Positions 1 through 9,073 of a stretch of DNA of 64,000 nucleotides are shown piece after piece. How positions within the stretch are numbered: the first letter of the stretch is position 1; each line of letters starts with the position of its first letter. The DNA comes from Corynebacterium lujinxingii (lineage in GTDB: Bacteria > Actinomycetota > Actinomycetes > Mycobacteriales > Mycobacteriaceae), in NCBI RefSeq assembly GCF_014490555.1, contig NZ_CP061032.1, positions 558,001-622,000 on the forward strand. The letters run 5' to 3'. The position numbers were made by a program, and so were the translations under genes. The notes beneath the pieces were generated by a model. That model did not search any database, was not told the origin of the DNA, and saw nothing but the letters and a program-made list of their open reading frames with translations.

Positions 1-796
1 GCAGACCCACGCCGACCACGATCACCGCCGCGATGACGGTCCAGGTGATGAGGGTGCGGCGGTGGCGTTGGACGTCGATAAGCACCCGCTCACGCGCCCA
101 CAGATACCCGATCGTGGACAGCGCGCCGAGCTGAATCACCGCGAACGGCTGGCTGGCCAGCATGATCAACCCGCCGTCGAAATTCCCCGCGAAGTACGCG
201 CTTAACGACGAAAAATCCCCCGGCCTATCCATCGCCCCCGAGTCGCCCTCGAAATACAGCGTCATATACGCGCCCGCGACCCCCATCGCCGAAAGCAGCC
301 CCAGCACGAGGTACGAAATGATCCGCAGCGTCCTACCCGACCACGTGAACCCCACCGCGAGCAGCATGCCGATCAGCCCGTAGGTGAGCATGATGTCGCC
401 GTAGAAAATGAGCATCATGTGCACCAGGCCGAACACCGCGAGCATTGCGTATCGACGAACCAGCACCCGCCGCGCTTCCTTCGCCGAATAGCCCTTGCGC
501 GCCATGCTGGCCGCGACCAGGCCGAAGCCGAAACCCAGCAGGGTGGAAAACATCGGCAGGCCGCGCACGTGGATGAACATGGCTGCGAAGACGGCGCTGA
601 TGTCGTCGATAAGCGAGCCATCTTGCACCCCGCCAAGCGTCCAGCCGGGAGACGACTTGTCCTGGGAGAAGTCGTTCACAATCCAGGCGGACGTCACGTT
701 CGCCAGCGCGATGCCGAGAAGCGCTGTGCCGCGCGCCAAATCGGGCACGATGAGGCGCTGCCGAGTTCTTGCAGGTGGAGCCATATGTTGATCCAT
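1..796 (-). CDS. DUF418/YeiB-like membrane protein, 3' end cut by window edge
   Basis: The minus-strand frame is open from an ATG at 796 (alternative ATG at 784) to the window edge, so the C-terminus is missing. The N-terminus reads VPDLARGTALLGIALANV, followed by hydrophobic segments and the block HMMLIFYGDIMLTYGLIGM, which matches the DUF418/YeiB family of polytopic membrane proteins. The family's molecular role is not established, and some members have been linked to uptake or stress responses. At least five membrane segments are visible. An M20 amidohydrolase gene lies directly upstream on the same strand with an 18-bp gap, so the two may be co-transcribed. The family call is fairly secure; the function is not known. 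Confidence 0.75.
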   Translation of the reverse strand, partial: MDQHMAPPARTRQRLIVPDLARGTALLGIALANVTSAWIVNDFSQDKSSPGWTLGGVQDGSLIDDISAVFAAMFIHVRGLPMFSTLLGFGFGLVAASMARKGYSAKEARRVLVRRYAMLAVFGLVHMMLIFYGDIMLTYGLIGMLLAVGFTWSGRTLRIISYLVLGLLSAMGVAGAYMTLYFEGDSGAMDRPGDFSSLSAYFAGNFDGGLIMLASQPFAVIQLGALSTIGYLWARERVLIDVQRHRRTLITWTVIAAVIVVGVGL

Positions 797-814
797 GCGG
801 CTCAAGCTACACCC

Positions 815-2032
815 CTACCGCGACATCAGCCACGGGGAAACGCCGACCAGGATGGTGCGGGTGGTCAGGTCGAGTACCGGGTCCAGATCCGGTGCGAATT
901 TGGGGGAGTGGTTGTACGGCTCGCCCGCGATGTTTTGCTTGCTGCCGACCGCCCAGTAGAAGTACGGCGCGCCCCAGGCCTCCGCGATGGTGGGGAAGTC
1001 CTCCGAGCCACACAGGCGGCCGAAGTCGCCGACCTGATCGCCGAACTGTTCGTTGAATGCGGCCATGACGGTGTTGGTCGGAGCTTGGTGGTTGCTGAAT
1101 ACGGGGGCGCCGCCGACGATCTCGAAGGTCGGCTCGCGGTCGCAGCCAGCAATCTCGCACTCGCCGCGCACGATGCGCCGGATGTCCTTATTCAGCTTGT
1201 CGGATAGTTCCTGGGTGTAGGCGCGGGTGGAGACCTTTATCTCCACCGAATCCGGCACCGTGTTCGGCGAATCGCCGCCGTGGACCGCGCCGACGGTGAC
1301 CACGCCCATGTCCTGCGGGTTGATGCCGCGCGAGACGATCGTCTGCAGGCTCATGATGATCTTCGCCGCCAGCACCACCGGGTCCACGCTCAAGTGCGGC
1401 ATCGAGCCGTGCGAGCCGCGGCCGTAGAGCGTGATCTTCGTCTGCACGCACGTGGCAAACACCGGGCCGGCAAGTGCGCCCACGCCGTAATTGTCGATCC
1501 ACGGTCCGATGTGCTGGCCCAACACCACATCCGGCTTTACGATCTTGTCCGCCAGCCCCGAATCCGCCATATCCTGCGCGCCCGCACCCGTTTCCTCACC
1601 CGGCTGGAACAGGGCGATGAACGTGCCCGACCACAGGTCCTTGTGCTTCGCCAGTGCTTCTGCCGCGCCGAGCAGCGCGGTGGTGTGCATGTCGTGGCCG
1701 CAGGCGTGCATCTTGTTCAGCGCCGGATCTGCCGAGTACTCCAGGCCGGTGTCCTCGGCGATTGGCAGGGCGTCGAAGTCCGCGCGGAAGGCGACGACCG
1801 GGCCCTCGCCGTTTTCCAGCACGCCAACCTTGCCCGTCTTGCCCACGGCGGTGACGGTGAAACCGATCTCGTTTAAGACCTCCTCGATGCGTTGCGAGGT
1901 CGCGTACTCCTCCATGGACAGCTCCGGGTGCTGGTGGAACCACTTGTAGAGCTCCTCGCGCTTCTCGCGCGTTGCCGCGATCGTGTCCTCGAAACCGGCG
2001 AGGTGACCTGTGAGTATCGGTAAGTCAGACAT
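815..2032 (-). CDS. M20-family metallo-amidohydrolase (hippurate hydrolase / N-acyl-amino-acid amidohydrolase type)
   Basis: This 405-residue protein has the M20D landmarks in order: HQHPELS near residue 34, RADFDALP near residue 84, the metal ligands in HACGHDMH near residue 110, and QPGEETGAGA near residue 143. The family uses a di-metal centre to release amino acids from N-acyl conjugates or to open small amide substrates. It is cytosolic, as no signal peptide is present. The ATG start at 2032 gives MSDLPILTGH. A secreted protease gene is divergent on the other side. The actual substrate cannot be read from the sequence. Confidence 0.85.
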   Translation of the reverse strand: MSDLPILTGHLAGFEDTIAATREKREELYKWFHQHPELSMEEYATSQRIEEVLNEIGFTVTAVGKTGKVGVLENGEGPVVAFRADFDALPIAEDTGLEYSADPALNKMHACGHDMHTTALLGAAEALAKHKDLWSGTFIALFQPGEETGAGAQDMADSGLADKIVKPDVVLGQHIGPWIDNYGVGALAGPVFATCVQTKITLYGRGSHGSMPHLSVDPVVLAAKIIMSLQTIVSRGINPQDMGVVTVGAVHGGDSPNTVPDSVEIKVSTRAYTQELSDKLNKDIRRIVRGECEIAGCDREPTFEIVGGAPVFSNHQAPTNTVMAAFNEQFGDQVGDFGRLCGSEDFPTIAEAWGAPYFYWAVGSKQNIAGEPYNHSPKFAPDLDPVLDLTTRTILVGVSPWLMSR

Positions 2033-2140
2033 GTCTCTACTTTAAGCCCTGTCGTCAAGCCGTCTCGTGTGGTTAGATGGGCCTATTGTTGCCATTGAGG
2101 CAGTTGTTGTTTGTGTGAACTTTGTGATTGGGGATTGTTG

Positions 2141-3013
2141 ATGCGCCGTTTCGCCCAGGCCCGCACCGTCGTCGCCGCTGCCGTATCCGCTCTCGTGCTG
2201 TCTGTCGGCGGCATGAGTGTTGGTCTCGCTCCCGCCTCCGCCGACGTCGCCGCGCCCGTGGACTCCACCGACCCCAACTACGTCTGGCGCACCGACATCG
2301 TGAGCAAGGCCCTGGCCGGCAAGCCCACCGCCGACCGCGTGCTGCACCGCGTGCCGGGCTCGCTTCACGACGCCCCACGCATCCCCCTCGAAGCCGAACA
2401 AGCCCGCAAGCGCGGCAACGCCCTCTACGGCCCCGGCACCCCGCTGTACGTGGGCAACACCGTCGGCAGCGAATTCATGTGCACCACCACCGTCGCCGGC
2501 TACAACAACCGCGGCCAAAAGGTCGCCATCACCGCAGGCCACTGTGGCAACGTCGGCGACGACGTCAAGTCCGCTGACGCCCCGCAACTCGGCGTGACCG
2601 GCAAAATCACCCAGGTGGACAAGGCCCGCGACTTCGCCGTCATCACCCTCGCCCGCAACACCGAGGTCACCCGCTCCTACGACGGCACCACCGCCAACCA
2701 CGTCGGTGGAGCACCTTTGCGACGCGGCGCCATGGTGTGCAAGAAGGGCGTGGCCACCGGAAACACCTGCGCGCCCACGATCGAGGACTGGGGAGAGCAC
2801 AACATCAACCACGTCTGCGCCATGCAAGGCGACTCCGGCGCCCCGCTCATGGTCGGCGACCGCGTGATCGCCATGGTCAACGGCGGCACCTGGCACCCGC
2901 CGTTCGATATCGCCTGCCACAGCCCGCTGCAGGGGCCGATCCACGCGCCGACTGCGTCGCTGCGCATGGACACGGTGCTCCCGCTCGTGCACGGCGGGTT
3001 CCGCCTGCCGTAG
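2141..3013 (+). CDS. Secreted chymotrypsin-like (S1) serine protease
   Basis: An ATG at 2141 gives a 290-residue protein starting MRRFAQARTVV, with a classic signal peptide (positive N-region, hydrophobic core, probable cleavage after APASA near residue 34). An in-frame TTG lies 30 bases upstream, but the ATG fits the signal peptide better. The catalytic triad is visible: His134 in ITAGHCG, Asp164 in RDFAVI, and Ser232 in MQGDSGAP. Cysteines at 114/135 and 200/209 could form disulphides. The mature enzyme should act outside the membrane. About 30 residues of pro-region precede the protease fold. Its substrate is unknown. Confidence 0.85.
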   Translation: MRRFAQARTVVAAAVSALVLSVGGMSVGLAPASADVAAPVDSTDPNYVWRTDIVSKALAGKPTADRVLHRVPGSLHDAPRIPLEAEQARKRGNALYGPGTPLYVGNTVGSEFMCTTTVAGYNNRGQKVAITAGHCGNVGDDVKSADAPQLGVTGKITQVDKARDFAVITLARNTEVTRSYDGTTANHVGGAPLRRGAMVCKKGVATGNTCAPTIEDWGEHNINHVCAMQGDSGAPLMVGDRVIAMVNGGTWHPPFDIACHSPLQGPIHAPTASLRMDTVLPLVHGGFRLP

Positions 3014-3036
3014 GGCGGTCGGGGCGCTCAGCCGAC

Positions 3037-3840
3037 CTACGCGCCGAGGAGCGCGGTGATCTCCTCGACGATCTGCGGGTTGCCCGCCACGCACCAGGTC
3101 ACGCCACCGGCGTCCACCTTCACGCAGCGTCCGCCGACAGCCTCGACGAGCGCCTTGCCCGGCAGCCAATCCCAATCCGGCACGGTGTGCTGCATCCAGG
3201 CGCCCATCTGGCCGGAGGCCAGGTTGGACAGGTCGACGGAGCCAGCGCCCTGCATGCGGATGGTCGCGGCGGCGGAAGCGACGCGCAGCCACGGCTCGCG
3301 GACCGCGGCGTCGGCGAGGAAGGTGGGGTGGAGGTAGGTCACCACGGCGCTGTCGGCAAGCGAGGACGAGGCCAGCGGCTCCAGGGCGGAACCGTTGCGG
3401 GTTGCGACCCCGTCAACCGCCAGCCAGGTGGTGTCCAGGGCGGGGCGGTTGACGGCGCCGATTGTGGGGGTGCGGGGCGAGGAGTCGTCGATAAGCGCGA
3501 GCGCCGAGCAGAAGTAATCGGAACCCTGGGAGAAGTTGTAGGTGCCGTCGACCGGGTCGATCACCCAGGTCCGGCCGGTGCGAGAGGTGCGGGAGGCGCC
3601 CTCCTCGCCGATGACGCCGTCGTCGGGACGAAGCGCCTCGAGTGCTTCGGCGACGAACCGCTCGGCGGCGCGGTCGGCCTCCGTGACCACGTCGGACACG
3701 GAGGTCTTGAACTCCGTGCCCAGCCCCTCGGCGCGCATGCGCAGGGCGAGCGCCCCGGCATGCTCGACCAAAGCGGCGGCCAGGTCGGCGTCGGAGCAGG
3801 TGCGGTGGTCGGAGATAAATGCGTCAGTCACGCCCGCCAT
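3037..3840 (-). CDS. Inositol-monophosphatase-family phosphatase (HisN/SuhB-like)
   Basis: The 267-residue protein carries the Mg-binding motifs of the IMPase fold: IGEEGAS, WVIDPVDGTYNF and the C-terminal DWDWLPGKALVEAVGG. The family dephosphorylates inositol phosphates, histidinol phosphate or PAP, and sequence alone does not separate these. In C. glutamicum two IMPase paralogues, one being histidinol phosphatase HisN, lie next to prfB-ftsEX-smpB, as this gene does (known context). Its ATG overlaps the stop codon of thiC (TAATG at 3838-3842), so it is translationally coupled and probably expressed under the TPP riboswitch as well. Confidence 0.8.
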   Translation of the reverse strand: MAGVTDAFISDHRTCSDADLAAALVEHAGALALRMRAEGLGTEFKTSVSDVVTEADRAAERFVAEALEALRPDDGVIGEEGASRTSRTGRTWVIDPVDGTYNFSQGSDYFCSALALIDDSSPRTPTIGAVNRPALDTTWLAVDGVATRNGSALEPLASSSLADSAVVTYLHPTFLADAAVREPWLRVASAAATIRMQGAGSVDLSNLASGQMGAWMQHTVPDWDWLPGKALVEAVGGRCVKVDAGGVTWCVAGNPQIVEEITALLGA

Positions 3841-5648
3841 TATTGCGCAGACGGGGAATCCTCGGGCGTCTCCTTGAGGTAAACATTCGAGCCCATTTCG
3901 CGGAACTCCTGGGCCATCTCGCGCTCACCTTCGCGGGCTTCGGAAATATCGGAGGCGTCGGAGGAGGCAACGTCGAAGTCGAACGTCGGCATGCCCAGGT
4001 CCGCGATCTGGTCGCCGAACTCGTCGCGGATGTCCTGCGAGATGCGCATGGAGCAGAACTTCGGGCCGCACATGGAGCAGAAGTGCGCGGTCTTTGCGGG
4101 CTCGGCAGGCAGCGTCTCGTCGTGGTAGGACTGCGCCGTCTCCGGGTCCAGCGACAGGGCGAACTGGTCGTGCCAGCGGAACTCGAAACGCGCCTTACTC
4201 ATGGCGTCGTCCCAGTCGCGCGCGCCCGGGTGGCCCTTGGCAACGTCGGCCGAGTGGGCTGCGAGTTTGTAGGTGATCACACCGGTTTTCACGTCGTCGC
4301 GGTTCGGCAGGCCCAGGTGCTCCTTCGGGGTGACGTAGCACAGCATTGCCGTGCCGCCCGCTGCGATGTTGGCGGCGCCGATGGCGGACGTGATGTGGTC
4401 GTAGCCCGGCGCGATGTCGGTGACCAGGGGGCCGAGGGTGTAAAACGGCGCGCCGCCACACCACTGTTCTTCCTTTTCGTTGTTCACCTGGATCATGTTC
4501 AGCGGCACGTGGCCGGGGCCTTCGATCATGACCTGGACGTCGTAGTCCCAGGCGCGCTTGCACAGCTCGCCGATGGTTTTCAGTTCGGCGAATTGGGCGG
4601 CGTCGTTGGCGTCGGCGACGGAGCCGGGGCGGAGGCCGTCGCCAAGCGAGAATGCGACGTCGTACTTGGCAAAGATCTCGCACAGCTCGTCGAAGTTCTC
4701 GTACAGGAAGGACTCCTTGTGGTGCGCGAGGCACCAGCCGGCCATGATCGAGCCGCCGCGGGAGACGATGCCGGTGACGCGCTTGGAGGTCAGCGGCACA
4801 TACGGCAGGCGCACGCCGGCGTGGACGGTCATGTAGTCGACGCCCTGCTCGCACTGCTCGATGACGGTGTCGCGGAAGATTTCCCAGGTCAGGTCCTCAG
4901 CGATGCCGTTTACCTTCTCCAGCGCCTGGTAGATCGGCACGGTGCCGATCGGGACGGGGGAGTTGCGCAGGATCCACTCGCGGGTGGCGTGGATGTCGTC
5001 GCCGGTGGACAGGTCCATCACGGTGTCCGCGCCCCAGCGGGTGGCCCAGCGCAGCTTTTCCACCTCTTCGCGTATCGACGACGTCACCGCCGAGTTGCCG
5101 ATATTCGCGTTGATCTTGGTCAAAAACGCGTTGCCGATGATCATCGGCTCGCTTTCGGGGTGGTTGATGTTGTTCGGGATGATCGCGCGACCGGCGGCGA
5201 CCTCCTCGCGCACCTTCTCGGGCGAGCAGTGCTCGCGAAGCGCGACGAACTCCATCTCGCGGGTGATCTCCCCGCGGCGGGCGTAGGCCATCTGGGTGAC
5301 GCGCTTGCCGTCTTTGGCGCGCAGCGGTGCGCGCGAGGCGCCACGCCACTCGTCGGAGGCGGCGCCGCGTTTGACGGCCGCGCGGCCGTCGTCAAGCAAA
5401 TTGCGTTCGCGGCCCTCGTAGGCCTCCACGTCGCCGCGCGCTTCGATCCACTCGCTGCGCAGGCTGGGCAGGCCATCTTCCGGCTCCGCCCACGGTCCGC
5501 GGGTGCGATAGATCTTGAACGGCTCGTTCGGGCCGGTGGGGGAATCGTCCAACTGGATCGCCGTCTCCGGAACCTCCAGGCCGTCCTTCACAATCGGCGC
5601 GTAGGAGTGCTTGGGGTGGATTTCTTGGGCGTAGATGTCGTGAGCCAC
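3840..5648 (-). CDS. thiC: Phosphomethylpyrimidine synthase ThiC
   Basis: The 602-residue protein is a radical-SAM enzyme that converts aminoimidazole ribotide to HMP-phosphate, the pyrimidine half of thiamine. The atypical C-terminal cluster motif HFCSMCGPKFCSM (CxxCxxxxC) lies near residue 525. Family blocks such as MTVHAGVRLPYVPLT, SRGGSIMAGWC and EGPGHVPLN are present. The GTG start at 5648 (MAHDIYAQEIHPKHSYAP) has an AGGAG ribosome site a few bases upstream. A TPP riboswitch occupies the leader. It is the first gene of a minus-strand pair with the IMPase-like gene. Confidence 0.97.
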   Translation of the reverse strand: MAHDIYAQEIHPKHSYAPIVKDGLEVPETAIQLDDSPTGPNEPFKIYRTRGPWAEPEDGLPSLRSEWIEARGDVEAYEGRERNLLDDGRAAVKRGAASDEWRGASRAPLRAKDGKRVTQMAYARRGEITREMEFVALREHCSPEKVREEVAAGRAIIPNNINHPESEPMIIGNAFLTKINANIGNSAVTSSIREEVEKLRWATRWGADTVMDLSTGDDIHATREWILRNSPVPIGTVPIYQALEKVNGIAEDLTWEIFRDTVIEQCEQGVDYMTVHAGVRLPYVPLTSKRVTGIVSRGGSIMAGWCLAHHKESFLYENFDELCEIFAKYDVAFSLGDGLRPGSVADANDAAQFAELKTIGELCKRAWDYDVQVMIEGPGHVPLNMIQVNNEKEEQWCGGAPFYTLGPLVTDIAPGYDHITSAIGAANIAAGGTAMLCYVTPKEHLGLPNRDDVKTGVITYKLAAHSADVAKGHPGARDWDDAMSKARFEFRWHDQFALSLDPETAQSYHDETLPAEPAKTAHFCSMCGPKFCSMRISQDIRDEFGDQIADLGMPTFDFDVASSDASDISEAREGEREMAQEFREMGSNVYLKETPEDSPSAQ

Positions 5649-5659
5649 GACCTTCTCCT

Positions 5660-5748
5660 TCCTTCGCTGGTGCTAACCAGACAGGTTCGAACGGTGCTCG
5701 CGCGGACAAAAGCGCGATCTCAGCCCGATGCCTCGGGCGCCCGTGTTG
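5660..5748 (-). promoter_or_regulatory. TPP riboswitch (THI element) upstream of thiC
   Basis: Read on the minus strand, the leader contains the conserved THI-box blocks in order: a CGGGCGCC arm, GGGCTGAGAT, and GAACCTGTCTGGTTAGCACC followed by AGCG. These form the pyrimidine- and pyrophosphate-sensing arms. The aptamer ends directly before the AAGGAGAA ribosome-binding sequence of thiC (about 5652-5660). Control by sequestering the ribosome-binding site is therefore more likely than termination, and no T-rich terminator is seen in the leader. Confidence 0.93.
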
Positions 5749-5811
5749 GGTCGTAGGCCACTGTATCCCGTCTTGGTCGATCCGGCAGGCGGTTCGCTAG
5801 ACTTCCCCCTT

Positions 5812-6921
5812 ATGCAGCCGGAGACTCAGACGCGGATCAAGGACCTCGAGGCCACACTTTCCACCATTGAGAAGGTGATGGACCTCGACGTTCTGCGCGA
5901 GCGCGCCCGCGAGCTCGAGGCCCAGGCCGGCGACCCGTCGCTGTGGGACGACCCGGCGCACGCGCAGCAGGTGACCACGGATCTCTCCAACGTGCAGGCG
6001 CGCCTTCGTAAGGTCTCGTCGCTGCGCTCGCGTATCGACGACCTCCCGGTCATGTACGAACTCGCCGAGGAAGAAGGCGACGCGTCCATGGCGGACGAGG
6101 AGCTTGACGACGTCGCCGCACAGATCGATTCGCTCGAGGTGCAGACCATGCTCTCCGGCGACTACGACGAGCGCGAGGCGGTGGTCCACATCCGCTCCGG
6201 CGCGGGTGGCGTGGACGCGGCGGACTGGGCGGAGATGCTCATGCGCATGTACGTGCGCTGGGCGGAAAAGGCCGGCCACAAGGTGGACGTCTACGACATC
6301 TCCTATGCGGAGGAGGCCGGCATTAAGTCCGCCACCTTCGTCGTCCACGGCGAATACCTCTACGGCCAGCTCTCGGTGGAGCAGGGCGCGCACCGGCTGG
6401 TGCGCATCTCGCCGTTTGATAACCAGGCCCGCCGCCAGACCTCGTTTGCGGAGGTGGAGGTGCTGCCGGTGGTGGAGCAGACCGACCACATCGACATCCC
6501 GGATTCCGACATCCGCGTCGACGTCTACCGTTCCTCCGGCCCCGGCGGGCAATCGGTGAACACCACTGACTCGGCCGTGCGCATCACGCACATCCCGACC
6601 GGCATTGTGGTGACCTGCCAGAACGAGAAGTCCCAGATCCAGAACAAAGCCTCGGCGCTCAACGTCCTGCAGTCAAAGTTGTTGGAGAAGAAGCGCCAGG
6701 AGGAAAAGGCGGAGATGGATGCCCTCGGTGCCGGCGGCAACGCCAGCTGGGGCAACCAGATGCGCTCGTACGTCCTGCACCCGTACCAGATGGTCAAGGA
6801 CTTGCGCACCGAGTACGAGGTGGGGGATCCGCAGAAGGTGCTCGACGGCGACATCGACGGGTTCTTGGAGGCCGGCATCCGCTGGCGCATGGCACAGCAG
6901 CAACAAGATTCACATCAGTAA
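5812..6921 (+). CDS. prfB: Peptide chain release factor 2
   Basis: The 369-residue RF2 recognises UAA and UGA stop codons. The peptidyl-hydrolysis motif GGQ is in SSGPGGQSVNTTDSAV, and the RF2-type anticodon tripeptide SPF is in VRISPFDNQARRQTSF. The start is the ATG at 5812 (MQPETQTRIKDLEATL). The frame stays open 84 bases further upstream, but that extension runs into the thiC leader region and has no family similarity. The programmed +1 frameshift of E. coli prfB is absent; the frame is continuous. ftsE follows after 17 bases. Confidence 0.97.
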   Translation: MQPETQTRIKDLEATLSTIEKVMDLDVLRERARELEAQAGDPSLWDDPAHAQQVTTDLSNVQARLRKVSSLRSRIDDLPVMYELAEEEGDASMADEELDDVAAQIDSLEVQTMLSGDYDEREAVVHIRSGAGGVDAADWAEMLMRMYVRWAEKAGHKVDVYDISYAEEAGIKSATFVVHGEYLYGQLSVEQGAHRLVRISPFDNQARRQTSFAEVEVLPVVEQTDHIDIPDSDIRVDVYRSSGPGGQSVNTTDSAVRITHIPTGIVVTCQNEKSQIQNKASALNVLQSKLLEKKRQEEKAEMDALGAGGNASWGNQMRSYVLHPYQMVKDLRTEYEVGDPQKVLDGDIDGFLEAGIRWRMAQQQQDSHQ

Positions 6922-6938
6922 CAGGTACAGTGTGTCGC

Positions 6939-7631
6939 GTGATCCGATTCGACCATGTGACCAAGTCGTACCCGACGTCGACGCGCCCCGCGCTCAACGA
7001 CGTCACCCTCGAGATCCCGGACGGCGAATTCGTCTTTCTCATCGGCGCGTCCGGCTCGGGTAAGTCGACGTTTCTGCAGTTAATGATCCGCGAGGAAAAC
7101 GTCTCCTCCGGCGACATCTTTTTCGACGACTTCCACGTCAACGCCCTGTCTGGCAAGCAGATCAACAAACTGCGCCAGTCCATCGGCTACGTCTTCCAGG
7201 ACTTCCGCCTCCTGCCCAACTTGAACGTCTACGACAACGTCGCATTCGCACTCGAAGTCATCGGCAAACCGAAAAACCGCATCGCCAAACTCGTCCCCGA
7301 GGCCCTCGAGCTCGTCGGATTGGGCGCCAAGGCAAACCGCATGCCCCGGGAGCTCTCGGGCGGCGAGCAGCAAAGGGTAGCGATTGCGCGTGCGTTCGTC
7401 GATAAGCCAAAGCTCATGCTTTGCGACGAGCCCACGGGCAACCTCGACCCCGGCACCGCCGACGAAATCATGGCGCTGCTCGCGCGCATCAACCGCATGG
7501 GCACCACCGTGGTCATGTCCACGCACAACGCGCGCGCCGTGGACGACATGCGTAAACGCGTCGTCGAACTGCAACTCGGCGAGGTCGTGCGCGACGAAAC
7601 CAACGGCGTCTACGGGGATGTGAGGAAGTAA
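6939..7631 (+). CDS. ftsE: Cell-division ABC ATPase FtsE
   Basis: FtsE is the cytoplasmic ATPase that works with FtsX to control septal peptidoglycan hydrolases. Walker A GASGSGKST, Q-loop GYVFQDFRLLPN, signature LSGGEQQRVAIA and Walker B LMLCDEPTGNLD are all present. The GTG at 6939 gives the family-typical start VIRFDHVTKSYP; an in-frame GTG three codons earlier is less likely. The length of 230 residues is normal. The stop is two bases before the ftsX ATG, so the pair is translationally coupled. Confidence 0.95.
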   Translation: MIRFDHVTKSYPTSTRPALNDVTLEIPDGEFVFLIGASGSGKSTFLQLMIREENVSSGDIFFDDFHVNALSGKQINKLRQSIGYVFQDFRLLPNLNVYDNVAFALEVIGKPKNRIAKLVPEALELVGLGAKANRMPRELSGGEQQRVAIARAFVDKPKLMLCDEPTGNLDPGTADEIMALLARINRMGTTVVMSTHNARAVDDMRKRVVELQLGEVVRDETNGVYGDVRK

Positions 7632-7633
7632 CC

Positions 7634-8536
7634 ATGAACTGGAATTTCATCTTCCGCGAAGGGTTTAAGGGCCTCGGCCGCAACCTGACCATGACCATTG
7701 CGCTGGTGATTACCACCGCGCTGTCGCTCGCGCTCGTCGGCACGGGCGTGCTCATCTCGCGCGCGACCGCCGACACCAAGGAGCTCTACCTCGACCGCGT
7801 GGAAGTGATGGTGGAGTTGGACGAGGACATATCCGCGAACGACACCGACTGCTCCTCCGAGGCATGCAAGGAGGTCCGCGACACGCTGCAGGCCGACGAC
7901 CAGGTCAAACAGGTCACGTTCCGCTCCCGCGAGCAGTCCTACGAGCGCTTCGTGGAACTGTTCCAGGACGCTGAGCCGGAACTGGTGCGCGAGACCACCG
8001 CCGACGCCCTGCCGGCCGCGCTGCACGTGCGGCTTGCAGACCCGACGAACGTCGAGCCGCTGGACGCAATCCGCGACATGCCGCAGGTCACCGTCATTTC
8101 CGACCAAGCCGACACCGTGCGTTCCGCCGCCGGCACCTTAAACACCTTCCGCAACGCCGCCTTCCTGGTCGCCGCCGCGCAGGCGCTGGCCGCGGTGTTC
8201 CTCATCGCCAACATGGTGCAACTCGCCGCCTTCAACCGCCGCGAGCAGATCGGCATCATGCGCATGGTTGGCGCCTCGCGCTGGTACACCCAGGCCCCGT
8301 TCGTTCTCGAGGCCGTCATCTCCGTGCTGCTCGGCGCTTGCTTAGCGACGATCGGCGTCTGGGCAGGCAAACAATTCCTCGTCGACCCGCTCTTGGGCGA
8401 TCTCTACGCCTCCCAGCTGATTGCCCGCGTGCCGGATTCCGCCGTGTGGGCCGTGATGCCGCTGACCGGGCTGGTCGCAATGGTGCTCGGCGGGCTGGCC
8501 GCGCAGGTGGCACTTCGCTCTTACGTGCGCAAGTAG
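7634..8536 (+). CDS. ftsX: Cell-division protein FtsX
   Basis: The 300-residue partner of FtsE has one N-terminal membrane helix (residues about 20-40), a large extracytoplasmic domain with a cysteine pair (DCSSEAC near residue 75) and three C-terminal helices, the FtsX topology. MNWNFIFREGFKGLGRN is the family N-terminus. An AGGAAG-like ribosome site overlaps the end of ftsE. The cysteine pair in the external domain may form a disulphide; this is inference. Confidence 0.95.
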   Translation: MNWNFIFREGFKGLGRNLTMTIALVITTALSLALVGTGVLISRATADTKELYLDRVEVMVELDEDISANDTDCSSEACKEVRDTLQADDQVKQVTFRSREQSYERFVELFQDAEPELVRETTADALPAALHVRLADPTNVEPLDAIRDMPQVTVISDQADTVRSAAGTLNTFRNAAFLVAAAQALAAVFLIANMVQLAAFNRREQIGIMRMVGASRWYTQAPFVLEAVISVLLGACLATIGVWAGKQFLVDPLLGDLYASQLIARVPDSAVWAVMPLTGLVAMVLGGLAAQVALRSYVRK

Positions 8537-8552
8537 TACACTTGGCGCTCTT

Positions 8553-9050
8553 ATGTCCAAGAAGAAAAAGAAGCAGAAGCTTTCCAACACCGGTGTCCTG
8601 GCGACCAACCGGAAGGCTCGCCACGACTTCAACATCTTGGACACCTGGGAATGCGGCCTCGTGCTGCAGGGCACCGAGATCAAAGCCCTGCGCGAAGGCA
8701 AGGTTTCGCTTGTCGAGGCCTTCGCCACCGTGGACAACGGCGAGGTGTGGCTGCGCAACATGCACATCCCCGAGTACTCCAAGGGACACTGGACCAACCA
8801 CCCACCGCGCCGCACCCGCAAACTGCTGCTGCACCGCCGCGAGATCGACTCGCTCGAGGGCAAGGTCCGCGACGGCAACCGCACCCTGATCCCGCTGTCG
8901 CTCTACCTCAAAGACGGCCGCGCCAAGGTCGAGCTGGGCCTTGGCCAGGGTAAGCAGGCCTACGACAAGCGACGCGACATCAAACGCCGCACCGAGGACC
9001 GCGAAATCACCCGCGATCTCGGCCGCAAACTCAAGGGCATCAAGGCCTAG
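8553..9050 (+). CDS. smpB: SsrA-binding protein SmpB
   Basis: The 165-residue SmpB carries tmRNA into stalled ribosomes. It has the N-terminal block NRKARHDFNILDTWECGLVL and the basic C-terminal tail KQAYDKRRDIKRRTEDREITRD that enters the mRNA channel (quoted in parts: KRRDIKRRTEDRE). It lies 16 bases after ftsX, and its RNA partner ssrA is encoded about 740 bases downstream, so the whole trans-translation system is local. Confidence 0.96.
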   Translation: MSKKKKKQKLSNTGVLATNRKARHDFNILDTWECGLVLQGTEIKALREGKVSLVEAFATVDNGEVWLRNMHIPEYSKGHWTNHPPRRTRKLLLHRREIDSLEGKVRDGNRTLIPLSLYLKDGRAKVELGLGQGKQAYDKRRDIKRRTEDREITRDLGRKLKGIKA

Positions 9051-9073
9051 CGTTTTCGCTACGGTGGGGGCCT

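Noticed and set aside
3819..5756. 645-codon open frame antisense to thiC
   Set aside because: High-GC antisense shadow of a certain gene with low-complexity His/Arg/Val composition and no family pattern. The same applies to long frames antisense to crtI (18286-19971), the FAD dehydrogenase (37579-39210) and the YeeE-TusA gene (41754-43238).
5728..5811. N-terminal extension or programmed frameshift of prfB
   Set aside because: The extension covers the thiC riboswitch region and lacks similarity; the frame is continuous from the ATG at 5812 with no in-frame TGA slippery site.
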